The notes under the pieces are model-generated. The model was not told the DNA's origin, searched no databases, and saw nothing but the letters and a program-made list of their open reading frames with translations. Positions 41,777 to 49,822 of a stretch of DNA of 64,000 nucleotides are shown piece by piece. This stretch comes from Pseudomonas caspiana (GTDB taxonomy: Bacteria; Pseudomonadota; Gammaproteobacteria; Pseudomonadales; Pseudomonadaceae), in contig NZ_LOHF01000017.1 of the NCBI RefSeq assembly GCF_002158995.1, forward strand, positions 78,842 through 142,841. Reading direction: 5' to 3'. Every line of letters starts with the position of its first letter. The first letter of the stretch is position 1. A program made the translations under genes and the position numbers.

Positions 41777-42502
41777 TTACAGGAAGTTGTATTGCACGCC
41801 GACCCGTAGACGTAATTGACGTTTGTCATCAGCACTGTCGACCTTTATATCGCCGACTTCGAAGAACGGCACCCAGCGTTTATCGATCTTGTATTTGAAT
41901 ACGGCGTTCTGCTCATAGTCAGTTTTACCGTTGTCGTAGCGAATATAGTCGGCATCAAAATAGGTGAACTGATATTCATAAGCCCATTTACTGTTTTGCG
42001 GGGCATAGTTGAGCCAGACGTCATAACGGTTGATGCTCTGGTTGTCCATCGCGTTGTCGGGCATGTCCTCATTGATCTTGTCCCGATCCAGCTTGATGGA
42101 GTCATAGCGGTAGCGCGCCGAGGCATTCAAGGTGTCGCTGATGCGGTAGGTGGCTTTCAGGCCGACTTTGTAGGCGGTGGATTTTTCGATGCTTTCCAGC
42201 GCAATAGAAGGGGTCAGCATCCAGTCTGCATTGAGTTTGTATTGGTACGTCATACCCAGTTCGTGACCGTTGCCCACGGTATTGTCAAAGGCAACGTCCT
42301 GTCGGTCACCGGCCGTCTTGTATTTAAGTTCACCTTCAAACCCCAAACCGTTATCAAGCCGCGTACCAAACTTGACCCGGTCCGAGTGCATTCGCGTACT
42401 TTCCGCATATTGATGTCGATAATTGACGTAGCCACTGTCGGCCATGGCCAGCGTGGAGGTCAGCAGTGCAGCAAACGTGATCATTGCTTGGGTAGTTTTC
42501 AT
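41777..42502 (-). CDS. KdgM-family outer-membrane porin (oligogalacturonate/acidic-sugar type)
   Basis: 241 residues with a Sec signal peptide (MKTTQAMITFAALLTSTLAMA) and a predicted beta barrel of alternating polar and hydrophobic strands ending in VGVQYNFL, with the terminal aromatic-Leu expected for BAM substrates. The N-terminal strand YVNYRHQYAESTRMHSDRVKFG and GLGFEGELKYK match the KdgM/NanC family, which forms narrow channels for oligogalacturonides or sialic acid. It lies 112 bp downstream of the ABC ATPase gene on the same strand and is probably part of the uptake locus. Confidence 0.85.
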   Translation of the reverse strand: MKTTQAMITFAALLTSTLAMADSGYVNYRHQYAESTRMHSDRVKFGTRLDNGLGFEGELKYKTAGDRQDVAFDNTVGNGHELGMTYQYKLNADWMLTPSIALESIEKSTAYKVGLKATYRISDTLNASARYRYDSIKLDRDKINEDMPDNAMDNQSINRYDVWLNYAPQNSKWAYEYQFTYFDADYIRYDNGKTDYEQNAVFKYKIDKRWVPFFEVGDIKVDSADDKRQLRLRVGVQYNFL

Positions 42503-42614
42503 GTTTTTTATTCTTGTTAAATGAAATGGAAGGTTTTATTCACAGCAGATTTCGGGCAGCCGGGTTCCTCGGCAGAAATGCCGAAGCACGCGACGGGTTA
42601 AAACTCCAGTGGTC

Positions 42615-43403
42615 TTACAGCGCCAGGCAGGCGACCGGTTGTTCGATGTTATGGGTGTTCATGTCGCGACTCGCCTGAACCAACAGACGGGTGTATGCGT
42701 GTTGCGCCTCATGTCGAGCCAGTTCGCCCGTGTCGAGAATCTCAACGATCTTGCCGCCTTGCATCACCGCCACCTGCTCGCACAGGTGGGCAACGACCGC
42801 CAGGTCATGCGTCACCATCAGGTACGTCAAGCCCTGTTCGCGGCGCAGGTCGGCGAGCAGGTTGAGGATTTCCGCCTGCACTGAAACATCCAGTGCCGAG
42901 GTCGGCTCGTCCAGCAGCAGAACCCTGGGTTCTAGGATCAGCGCCCGGGCAATCGCTACCCGTTGGCGCTGCCCGCCTGACAGTTGATGCGGATGGCGGA
43001 AGCGAAAGCTGTCATTGAGGCCCACCTTGCGCAGAATCTCCCTGACCCGGTCATCGCGGTCGCCGATGCGATGGATCGCCAGCGGCTCCTTGAGCGCCGA
43101 GTCAATGGTGTGCCGCGGATGCAACGAGGCATAGGGGTCCTGAAAAACCATCTGCACCGTTCGATAATGCTCGGCATCCAGCTTGCGCTGCACCTGTTGG
43201 CCGTTGACCTGCAAGGCGCCGGTCCAGTGCTGGTATTGCCCGGCGAGGCAGCGCAGTACGGTGGTTTTGCCTGAGCCGGATTCGCCCACCAGGCCGAACG
43301 CCTGACCTTGTTCGACGCGCAGGTTGACGTCATGCAGCACCTGATTGAGCGCCGGACCCGTACCGAAACTGAGGTTGAGTGATTGGACTTCGATCATCGC
43401 CAT
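42615..43403 (-). CDS. Opp/Dpp-type ABC transporter ATPase (second ATPase)
   Basis: 262 residues. Walker A is GESGSGKTTVLR near residue 40, the ABC signature is LSGGQRQRVAIARAL, Walker B is RVLLLDEPTSALD and the H-loop is VTHDLAVV. The FQDPYASLHPR text is typical of the DppF/OppF side of the peptide/nickel family. It lies 10 bp after the DppD-like gene, in the same operon. Confidence 0.92.
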   Translation of the reverse strand: MAMIEVQSLNLSFGTGPALNQVLHDVNLRVEQGQAFGLVGESGSGKTTVLRCLAGQYQHWTGALQVNGQQVQRKLDAEHYRTVQMVFQDPYASLHPRHTIDSALKEPLAIHRIGDRDDRVREILRKVGLNDSFRFRHPHQLSGGQRQRVAIARALILEPRVLLLDEPTSALDVSVQAEILNLLADLRREQGLTYLMVTHDLAVVAHLCEQVAVMQGGKIVEILDTGELARHEAQHAYTRLLVQASRDMNTHNIEQPVACLAL

Positions 43404-43413
43404 GGGAAATACC

Positions 43414-44268
43414 TCAATGAGTCAGCCAGAGGGGATCGCGCTGGAGCACCGGCAGGCTGCTGCGCGGAAAGTCCAGGCTCGGCAACGCGGCAAGCAGCCC
43501 GCGTGTATAGGGATGCTCGGCTCTGGCGAGGTCGGCGGCTTCCAGTGATTCCATGACCCGTCCGGCATACATCACCAGGACCCTGTCGCAGAAGTGCTGC
43601 ACCAGATTCAGGTCGTGGCTGATGAACAGCAGGCCCAGGTCCCGTTCACTCACCAGTTCTTCGAGAATGTTTAGCACCTGACGGCGTACCGACACGTCCA
43701 GTGCCGAGGTGGGCTCGTCGGCGATGATTACTTGTGGATCGGTGATGACCATCATCGCGATCATGATTCGCTGGCCCATGCCACCGGAGACTTCATGCGG
43801 GTAGAGCTGATAGACCCGCTGCGGGTCGCGGATATGCACCTTGGCGAGCATGTCCAGCGCACGCTCTTTGGCTTCCTGATGCGAAACCTTGTGGTGGGCC
43901 AGATACGCCTCGGCGATCTGCTCGCCGACCTTCACCACCGGGTTCAGTGAGTATTTCGGGTCTTGCATGATCATCGACATGCGACGCCCGCGAACGCCCT
44001 GCATTTGTTTCTCGCTGGCGCTGAGCAGGTCGATGTCATCAAATCGCAAGGTCTTGGCAGTGATGCGCGCAGTTGCCGGATGCAGGCGCAGCAGGGCGCG
44101 GCCGACTGTGGATTTACCCGAGCCGGACTCGCCGACAATCGCCAGCTTTTCCCGCCCCAGATTGAACGACACGCCTTGCACAGCCAGAGTGGTCTTGCCT
44201 GCGTTGGTGAACTCGACGCGTAGGTCGTCTACGACGAGCTTGCTATGTGATGCGGATAACTGAGACAT
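43414..44268 (-). CDS. Opp/Dpp-type ABC transporter ATPase (first ATPase)
   Basis: 284 residues. Walker A is GESGSGKSTVGRALL, followed by IMQDPKYSLNPVVKVGEQI, the signature VSGGMGQRIMIAMMV, Walker B VIIADEPTSALD and FISHDLNLV. The C-terminal tail, with HPYTRGLLAALPSLD, is the usual DppD oligopeptide-family extension, though the cysteines that bind a cluster in some DppD proteins are absent. A REPIN and a half REP separate it from the upstream permease gene. Confidence 0.92.
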   Translation of the reverse strand: MSQLSASHSKLVVDDLRVEFTNAGKTTLAVQGVSFNLGREKLAIVGESGSGKSTVGRALLRLHPATARITAKTLRFDDIDLLSASEKQMQGVRGRRMSMIMQDPKYSLNPVVKVGEQIAEAYLAHHKVSHQEAKERALDMLAKVHIRDPQRVYQLYPHEVSGGMGQRIMIAMMVITDPQVIIADEPTSALDVSVRRQVLNILEELVSERDLGLLFISHDLNLVQHFCDRVLVMYAGRVMESLEAADLARAEHPYTRGLLAALPSLDFPRSSLPVLQRDPLWLTH

Positions 44269-44301
44269 GGCTGTTACCTCTTATTGATTTTTAATACTTT
44301 T

Positions 44302-44506
44302 CTGTAGGAGCTCACGAGCATCGCGAGGCAGCGATGGCGTCTTGTCTGATGCACCGCTATCGCGGCCTCGCGGTGCTCGTGCGCTCCTACAGGTTCGGTG
44401 TTTAACATGCAATTTTTCAGGTTGCCCCGATCCTATAGGCGCTCACTGAGGTTACGAGGCCAGCGATGGCGGTGTGTCAGGCAAACCGTTATCGCTCGTG
44501 TTGCTG
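44302..44506. repeat. REPIN (44302-44392) plus half REP (44432-44506) inside the ABC operon
   Basis: A full REPIN of class GAGCATCGCGAGGC, bounded by CTGTAGGAGC and GCTCCTACAG, is followed by a single arm CTATAGGCGCTCACTGAGGTTACGAGGCC of the other class. They fill the 238-bp gap between permease and ATPase genes. Confidence 0.8.
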
Positions 44507-45406
44507 TTATTCATTACGCGGATCCAGCACGTCGCGCAGTCCATCACCTAGCAGGTTGAACGCCAGACTGACCAGCATGATCGTCGCGCCGGGTGCTGCC
44601 ACAAGCCACCAGCTTTCCAGCATGTACCGCCGACCGCTGGAGATCATCGCGCCCCATTCCGGCAGCGGTGCCTGCGCGCCCAGGCCGAGAAAACCCAGTG
44701 CCGCAGCGGTAAGGATGATGCTGGCCATGTTCATGGTCAGGCGGATGATCACTGACGACAGGCACATGGGGATGATGTGTCGACCGATGATGCGCAGCGG
44801 CGAGCCGCCTTGCAGTTTCACGGCGACAACAAAGTCGGCATTACGCAGCGACAGGGTTTCAGCTCGGGCCAGGCGCGCAATCGGTGGCCAGGCGGTGAGT
44901 GCAATCGCGATTACCGCATGCTCCAGGCCGGGGCCAAGCGCGGCGATAAAGGCCAAGGCCAGCACCAGGCTCGGGAACGAGATGAAGATGTCGGTGATGC
45001 GCATGAACAGGCTGTCGACCCAGCCACCGAAATAGCCGGACACCGTGCCGATCAACAGGCCGATAGGGCCGACGATCACCGTCACCAACAACACGATGTA
45101 CAGGGTGATGCGCGAGCCATGAACCAGTCGGCTGAACACATCGCGGCCGTACTCATCCGTGCCGAACCAGTGGGCCGCGCCTGGCGCTTGCAAGGCGCGG
45201 GTCAGGTCTTGTTGCAGCGGATCATGGCTGGCGATCCAGGGTGCGAACAGCGCAACGATCATCAGCACTGAAATCACGGTCAGCCCGGCCAGCGTCATCG
45301 GGTTGCGCAACAGAAAGCGCATCATGCGCGCCGCGCTGCCGGTCAGGGCCGCCAGACTTGAAGCGGGTACTGCCGCTGCCATAGGGGTAGCTTGAGAAGT
45401 CGTCAT
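44507..45406 (-). CDS. Opp/Dpp-type ABC transporter permease (DppC-like)
   Basis: 299 residues with six predicted helices. The N-terminal OppC_N helix (LLRNPMTLAGLTVISVLMIVALF) and the EAA loop (AWPPIARLARAETLSLRNADFV) are clear, as is FGTDEYGRDVFSRLVHGSR. It pairs with the DppB-like permease, whose stop it overlaps by one base (TGATG), so the two are translationally coupled. Confidence 0.92.
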   Translation of the reverse strand: MTTSQATPMAAAVPASSLAALTGSAARMMRFLLRNPMTLAGLTVISVLMIVALFAPWIASHDPLQQDLTRALQAPGAAHWFGTDEYGRDVFSRLVHGSRITLYIVLLVTVIVGPIGLLIGTVSGYFGGWVDSLFMRITDIFISFPSLVLALAFIAALGPGLEHAVIAIALTAWPPIARLARAETLSLRNADFVVAVKLQGGSPLRIIGRHIIPMCLSSVIIRLTMNMASIILTAAALGFLGLGAQAPLPEWGAMISSGRRYMLESWWLVAAPGATIMLVSLAFNLLGDGLRDVLDPRNE

Positions 45407-46443
45407 CAGCGGGTTCTCGGGTCGAAGACTTTATAAAGGGCGTCGCTGATCTGGTTCAGGGCGACAAAGATCAGCCCGATCAACAGCACGCACGCCATCA
45501 CCGCATTCATGTCGCCCAGCAGCAGGCTGCTGGTCAGGTACTGGCCGAAACCGGGCCAGGCAAATACCGTCTCGATCAATACCGCGCCTTCAAGCAATCC
45601 GCCGTAGGCGAGGGCGACGATGGTCAGCAGTTGCACCCGGATATTGCGGAACGCATGCCCCCAGACAATCCGCCGCTGGGAAAGGCCCTTGACCCGCGCC
45701 GTGATGATGTATTCCTGAGACAGCTGTTCAAGCATGAAGCTGCGGGTCATGCGGCTGATGTACGCCACCGAATTGAAGCTGAGGATGATCGCGGGCAACA
45801 GAATGTGCCGCAGGGCGCTGCGAAACGCCTCCCAGTCGCCGGACAGTGCGGTGTCGATCAGCAGCAAGCCGGTACGTGTCGGGATCAGACCGTCGTAAGC
45901 CAGACCAATGCGTCCCACACCACCGGCCCAACCCAGCCAGGCGTAGAACACCAGAAAGGCCATCATGCCCAGCCAGAAGATCGGCGTTGAGTAACCGAAC
46001 AGGGTGAACAGCCGGGCGATATGGTCGCCGGCGCGGCCCTGATGAGTTGCCGCATATACGCCCAACGGCAACCCGGCCACAACACCGAAGACGATAGCCA
46101 GCGTGGCCAGTTCGAGGGTGGCGGGGAACACCCGTGCAATGTCTTCGATGACCGGGTGACCCGTCAGCAGCGCGTTGCCAAAATTGCCGTGCAGCAAGTC
46201 GTTGAGGTAGCCACCAAATTGCACCCAAAGCGGCTTGTCGAGCCCCAGCTCTTTGTAGGCCTGGGCATAGGTCGAAGCGTCAGCGTCCGGGCCGACGATG
46301 GCCAGCACCGGGTCCAGCGGCATGACCCGACCGATGAAGAACGTGAGCAGCAACAGGCCGAACAGCGTCGCCAGCACTGAACCGCTGCGCCGGGTCGTGC
46401 CAGCCATGCGGCTGCCCCACAATGAAACAGATGCACTCGTCAT
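45406..46443 (-). CDS. Opp/Dpp-type ABC transporter permease (DppB-like)
   Basis: 345 residues with six helices. GSVLATLFGLLLLTFFIGRVMPLDP is the first helix and the EAA-loop region is ARVKGLSQRRIVWGHAFRN. FGQYLTSSLLLGDMNAVMACVLL closes the domain. It lies 36 bp downstream of the binding-protein gene. Substrate choice comes from the binding protein, not from this subunit. Confidence 0.92.
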   Translation of the reverse strand: MTSASVSLWGSRMAGTTRRSGSVLATLFGLLLLTFFIGRVMPLDPVLAIVGPDADASTYAQAYKELGLDKPLWVQFGGYLNDLLHGNFGNALLTGHPVIEDIARVFPATLELATLAIVFGVVAGLPLGVYAATHQGRAGDHIARLFTLFGYSTPIFWLGMMAFLVFYAWLGWAGGVGRIGLAYDGLIPTRTGLLLIDTALSGDWEAFRSALRHILLPAIILSFNSVAYISRMTRSFMLEQLSQEYIITARVKGLSQRRIVWGHAFRNIRVQLLTIVALAYGGLLEGAVLIETVFAWPGFGQYLTSSLLLGDMNAVMACVLLIGLIFVALNQISDALYKVFDPRTR

Positions 46444-46479
46444 AAGAATTCCTGCCTTGCGAAAGCGACTGAGTCCGGA

Positions 46480-48102
46480 TCAACGTTGTTTGTAGACGTC
46501 GTGCAGGCGTGTCGTGGCGGCGCTGTGGCCGATGTAGTCACGCACGTCGGCATGCACCACGACCTCGTCGGTCATTTGCGAAATCGGCATGATCGCGCCG
46601 ACCTGCTGGTCGTACAGGGTCTGAATGCGCTGATAGAGCGCCAGTTGGCGTTGCGCATCGCGTTCCTGTTCGGCCTGCTCGATCAGTTGATTGAGTTCGG
46701 CGCTGTAGAACGAAGTGCGCCAGCCCTGAAAGTTGCTCAGCTTGGCTGCTTCGCGGTTATCCGGGTTGTAGACCAGTGCTCGCAGGCTGGAATGGGGATG
46801 ACGTTCGGCCCCGCCACCGCCGCGCCCGACCAGAATGTCGAAGCGCCGGTCGCGCATGGCGCCGTAAATCTGGTTGCCGGTGCCGGTAATGATCGTGGCG
46901 CGAATACCGGCCTGAGCCAGGGTGGATTGCAGGCTGGTGGCGATATTGATGAAGGGTGAATCGGTCAGTGAGCGCAGGGTAATCGTGAAGCCTTTTTCAT
47001 GCCCGGCTTCCGCCAGCAGACGTTTGGCTTCCTGCACATTCAGGCGATAACCGGGGTCATCCAGTCGGGCCGCCAGACCCAATTGCAGCGGGCGCTGGTT
47101 GGCTACGCCGTAGTGGGGCATGACCACGTCATTGATGCCTTGATAGTCGATCAGCAGACGTATCGCCTTGCGCACCCGGATGTCCTGAAACAGCGGTTGC
47201 TCCATGCTCAGCGCAATGTAGTAAATAGTCCCGCGAGCGATGGTCTGCACATTGACTTCAGGGGAGCGGGTCAGGGCTTTGATGTCGGTAGCGGCCATGC
47301 CTCGGGCCACGTCCAGATCACCACGTTCGACCATCAGGCGCAGGGCCTGGGATTCGGTCATGTTGCGCATGATCACTCGGCGCATTTTCGCCGGACCGCG
47401 CCAGTAATTATCGAAACGCGTCATCAGGATCACGTCGTTGGCGCGCCAGATGTCCAGCTTGAAAGCGCCGGAGCCTGCGGTGTGCGTCGTCAGCCATGCC
47501 GCGCCCTGGTCTTCGCCCTGGGCATGTTGCATGGCGGTATGGCGATCGATCACAAAGGCGCTCGGCGAAGTTGCCAGTGTGTTGAGCACCAGCAGCGGAT
47601 CGGTCGGCCGTGGCAGGTCGAGGACGAACGTCAGCGGGTCTTCGGCACGCATCAGTTGCGCGACGTTCTGCGCGGTGTAGCCGTAAGCTTTCCAGGTTGA
47701 AGCCAGCGCGCGATTAAGGGTGACGACCCGTTGCAGTGACCAGGCGACATCCTGTGCGGTCAGTGGCTGGCCGGAATGGAAGGTCACGCCGGGGCGCAGG
47801 TGAAAGGTGATACGCATGCGGTCTGCGCTGACTTCCCAGCGTTCGGCCAGCGCAGGAATCAGCGTATCGGGCGCGCTGGCATCCTGTTCGAGCAGCATGT
47901 CGTAGACGTTGGAATTGACCTCGGACACTTCAAGGCCAGTAGCAGCGGCAGGGTCCAGAGAGAGCAGGTTGATCATGCTCATGCCGACCACCAGTTGATC
48001 AACCGGCGTTTCACCGCGCGCCATACCGGGCGAGGTGTGCAGAAGCGTCGCAGTCAGCGCCACGCACAGTAACTGGCGCAGGCGCGAAGGCCAGAGTTTC
48101 AT
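46480..48102 (-). CDS. Opp/Dpp-type periplasmic substrate-binding protein (SBP_bac_5)
   Basis: 540 residues from the ATG at 48102, with AAGGAC eight bases upstream. A Sec signal (LRQLLCVALTATLLHTSPGMARG) precedes the mature protein. Family landmarks are AERWEVSADRMRITFHLRPGVTFHSGQPLTAQDV and the C-terminal ERDAQRQLALYQRIQTLYDQQV. Binding proteins of this cluster carry peptides, but others carry oligosaccharides, nickel or opines. Given the KdgM porin and the enolase-family enzyme nearby, an acidic sugar oligomer is plausible. The exact ligand is an inference. Confidence 0.9.
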   Translation of the reverse strand: MKLWPSRLRQLLCVALTATLLHTSPGMARGETPVDQLVVGMSMINLLSLDPAAATGLEVSEVNSNVYDMLLEQDASAPDTLIPALAERWEVSADRMRITFHLRPGVTFHSGQPLTAQDVAWSLQRVVTLNRALASTWKAYGYTAQNVAQLMRAEDPLTFVLDLPRPTDPLLVLNTLATSPSAFVIDRHTAMQHAQGEDQGAAWLTTHTAGSGAFKLDIWRANDVILMTRFDNYWRGPAKMRRVIMRNMTESQALRLMVERGDLDVARGMAATDIKALTRSPEVNVQTIARGTIYYIALSMEQPLFQDIRVRKAIRLLIDYQGINDVVMPHYGVANQRPLQLGLAARLDDPGYRLNVQEAKRLLAEAGHEKGFTITLRSLTDSPFINIATSLQSTLAQAGIRATIITGTGNQIYGAMRDRRFDILVGRGGGGAERHPHSSLRALVYNPDNREAAKLSNFQGWRTSFYSAELNQLIEQAEQERDAQRQLALYQRIQTLYDQQVGAIMPISQMTDEVVVHADVRDYIGHSAATTRLHDVYKQR

Positions 48103-48177
48103 AGGGCAGTCCTTTCTTATATTTATTAAGACTCTTGTGCCAGAGGCGCTCATGTCGCCTCTGTGCGGTGCCGCCTG

Positions 48178-49332
48178 TCAGTAACGCTGGTGCGTGTTGG
48201 CCTCGATGTAGTGGAAATTGATGTCTTCACCCAGGCCCGGGCGGTCCGACAAATGCACGTAGCCTTCATCATCCATGGGGTCGACCAGCGTGTTCAGATA
48301 AGCCGGAACCTGCTCGTAATCCAGGAACGGGTGCAGCAGACCGCGCTCGTACCAGCGGCAGTTGCTGATGGCTCCAATCACTTGCAGGTTGGCCGCGCCG
48401 TTACCGTGAACCTCGCAATCCATGCCGAACGCCTCGGCCATGTGCGCGACTTTCAGGCACGGGCTGATACCGCCTACACCGGCAACCCCGGCGCGCAGAA
48501 TATCGCAGGATCTGGATGTCACCCAGCTCGCACGGCTGTGATATTTGCCGTCAATGCTTTCAGGACCGAGCACCGGGATGTCGAGGTTGGCGGCCAGCCA
48601 GGCATAAGACTCGGCCGAGTCTTCGATCATGGGTTCTTCGAACCAGGCGAAGTCGAGCTTCTGCAGTTCGCGGCCGATGTACAGCGCATCGACGCGGCTG
48701 TACCAGTGATAGCCGTCGAGCATCAGCGCGATGTCCGGGCCGACCGCTTCGCGCACTGCGGCGCAGGCTTTTACGTCCATGCGCGGGTTTGGCGCGAAGG
48801 AAATCGGTGGCATCCAGGTGTGCAGCTTGATGGCCTTGTAGCCGCGAGCGACCAGTTTTTCGGCGAACTGGCCGTATTCATCCGGAGTGGAAAGGCCGCC
48901 TGGCAAATCGTCGCCACACATGGTTGAGCCATAGGCCAACACCTTGTCGCGATAACCCCCGAGCAGTTTGTAGACCGGTTGTTTCAGCACGCGCCCGGCC
49001 AGATCCCAGAGTGCCTGTTCGACCAGTGCCAGTGCGCGGTCAGTCAGTTGGCTGGCGCTGCCGCGTTGCCAGTGAGCAAGTTCCTGCCAGATTTTTTCGC
49101 GGTTCATCGGGTTCTGCCCGATCAGCACTTTCTTCACGAAGGATTCGATGATGTGCGGACGAATCAGCTCTGGAGCGCCGAAGGAATAGCCTTCGCTGCC
49201 GTCGTCACACGCGATGCGCAACATGGCCAGATTGACCGGTTTTTCTTCGCCAGGATGAGCATGGCCTGCGCTATCGACGGCGCGCCGCGACGGATGGGAA
49301 AAGACCTCGACACTGATACGGGTGATTTTCAT
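48178..49332 (-). CDS. enolase-superfamily enzyme, mandelate racemase group (sugar-acid dehydratase or cycloisomerase)
   Basis: 384 residues. A capping domain (1-120) is followed by a TIM barrel. Metal ligands are visible as Asp in LMLDGYHWY, Glu in WFEEPMIED and Glu in VLGPESIDG. The second-strand base is in AIKLHTWMPP (a KxH rather than KxK motif), and a His-Asp pair is given by CDILRAGV and EVHGNGAANL. These mark a mandelate-racemase-group acid-sugar dehydratase or lactone cycloisomerase. It is the first gene of the operon behind a strong promoter. The substrate is not readable from sequence. Confidence 0.85.
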   Translation of the reverse strand: MKITRISVEVFSHPSRRAVDSAGHAHPGEEKPVNLAMLRIACDDGSEGYSFGAPELIRPHIIESFVKKVLIGQNPMNREKIWQELAHWQRGSASQLTDRALALVEQALWDLAGRVLKQPVYKLLGGYRDKVLAYGSTMCGDDLPGGLSTPDEYGQFAEKLVARGYKAIKLHTWMPPISFAPNPRMDVKACAAVREAVGPDIALMLDGYHWYSRVDALYIGRELQKLDFAWFEEPMIEDSAESYAWLAANLDIPVLGPESIDGKYHSRASWVTSRSCDILRAGVAGVGGISPCLKVAHMAEAFGMDCEVHGNGAANLQVIGAISNCRWYERGLLHPFLDYEQVPAYLNTLVDPMDDEGYVHLSDRPGLGEDINFHYIEANTHQRY

Positions 49333-49374
49333 GGAGAGCTTGCCTTGGATATTGTGATTATTAGGTGGCTATGC

Positions 49375-49521
49375 TGTATGTCGTCATACAACGATGGGGC
49401 GATTATTTTCCCGCTGGGTCGGGTCTGTCAATCGGTTTGTGCGGATTTATGGGGCGTATGGAGGTTTCGGGGGAGAGGGGTGGTTCTTTCTATAGAGAGG
49501 ATGTATCTAAAGTCGTCATAC
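49375..49521. promoter_or_regulatory. candidate regulator operators upstream of the enolase-family gene
   Basis: TGTATGTCGTCATACA at 49375-49390 is palindromic. The ten bases GTCGTCATAC recur exactly at 49512-49521, each time with TGTAT a few bases before. They bracket the promoter, as expected for a FadR-type repressor. Binding is an inference. Confidence 0.5.
49402..49431 (-). promoter_or_regulatory. sigma-70 promoter of the enolase/ABC operon
   Basis: On the minus strand TTGACA, an 18-bp spacer and AATAAT lie 70-100 bp before the gene start. A perfect -35 and a 5/6 -10 make it a strong candidate. Confidence 0.7.
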
Positions 49522-49637
49522 TTCGTGCGAAGCGGAGAAGGATAGGTTTTGAGAGGAAATGCCCAGCTCCCACAGGAATCACTGACGACGTGGGCCTTCG
49601 GGTAAACATGGAGTCTCACGCAGAAATGACTGATGAC

Positions 49638-49728
49638 GTGGGACCGGCTTTAGCCGGGAAGAGGCCGGGACAGAGCCTGAAAATGTGCAGTCAGAGATAT
49701 CGCTTTCCCGGCTAAAGCCGGTCCCACT
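49638..49728. repeat. REPIN, class GTGGGACCGGCTTTAGCCGGGAA
   Basis: Inverted repeat from GTGGGACCGGCTTTAGCCGG to CCGGCTAAAGCCGGTCCCAC. It is one of four copies of this class (others at 27464, 39899 and 58463). Confidence 0.85.
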
Positions 49729-49822
49729 GCATCTGTGGGTGCCATAGGTTTTGAATTGGAATGCTCTTGTGGGAGCCGAGCAAGCTCAGCTCCCACAGGT
49801 CATACAGGCATGGTCAAAAGGG

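Larger units (their letters stand above)
49333..49822. other. 490-bp control region: operators, promoter and two REPs, no gene
   Basis: The minus-strand promoter lies at 49402-49431 and repeated GTCGTCATAC motifs at 49380 and 49512. A GTGGGACC REPIN (49638-49728) and a short hairpin TGTGGGAGC/GCTCCCACA (49768-49797) follow. Open frames here run through the REPs and show no coding character. Confidence 0.7.

Noticed and set aside
49365..49715. 116-residue frame on the + strand upstream of the enolase-family gene
   Set aside because: It reads through the operon promoter, the operator repeats and half of a REPIN, with poor codon use.
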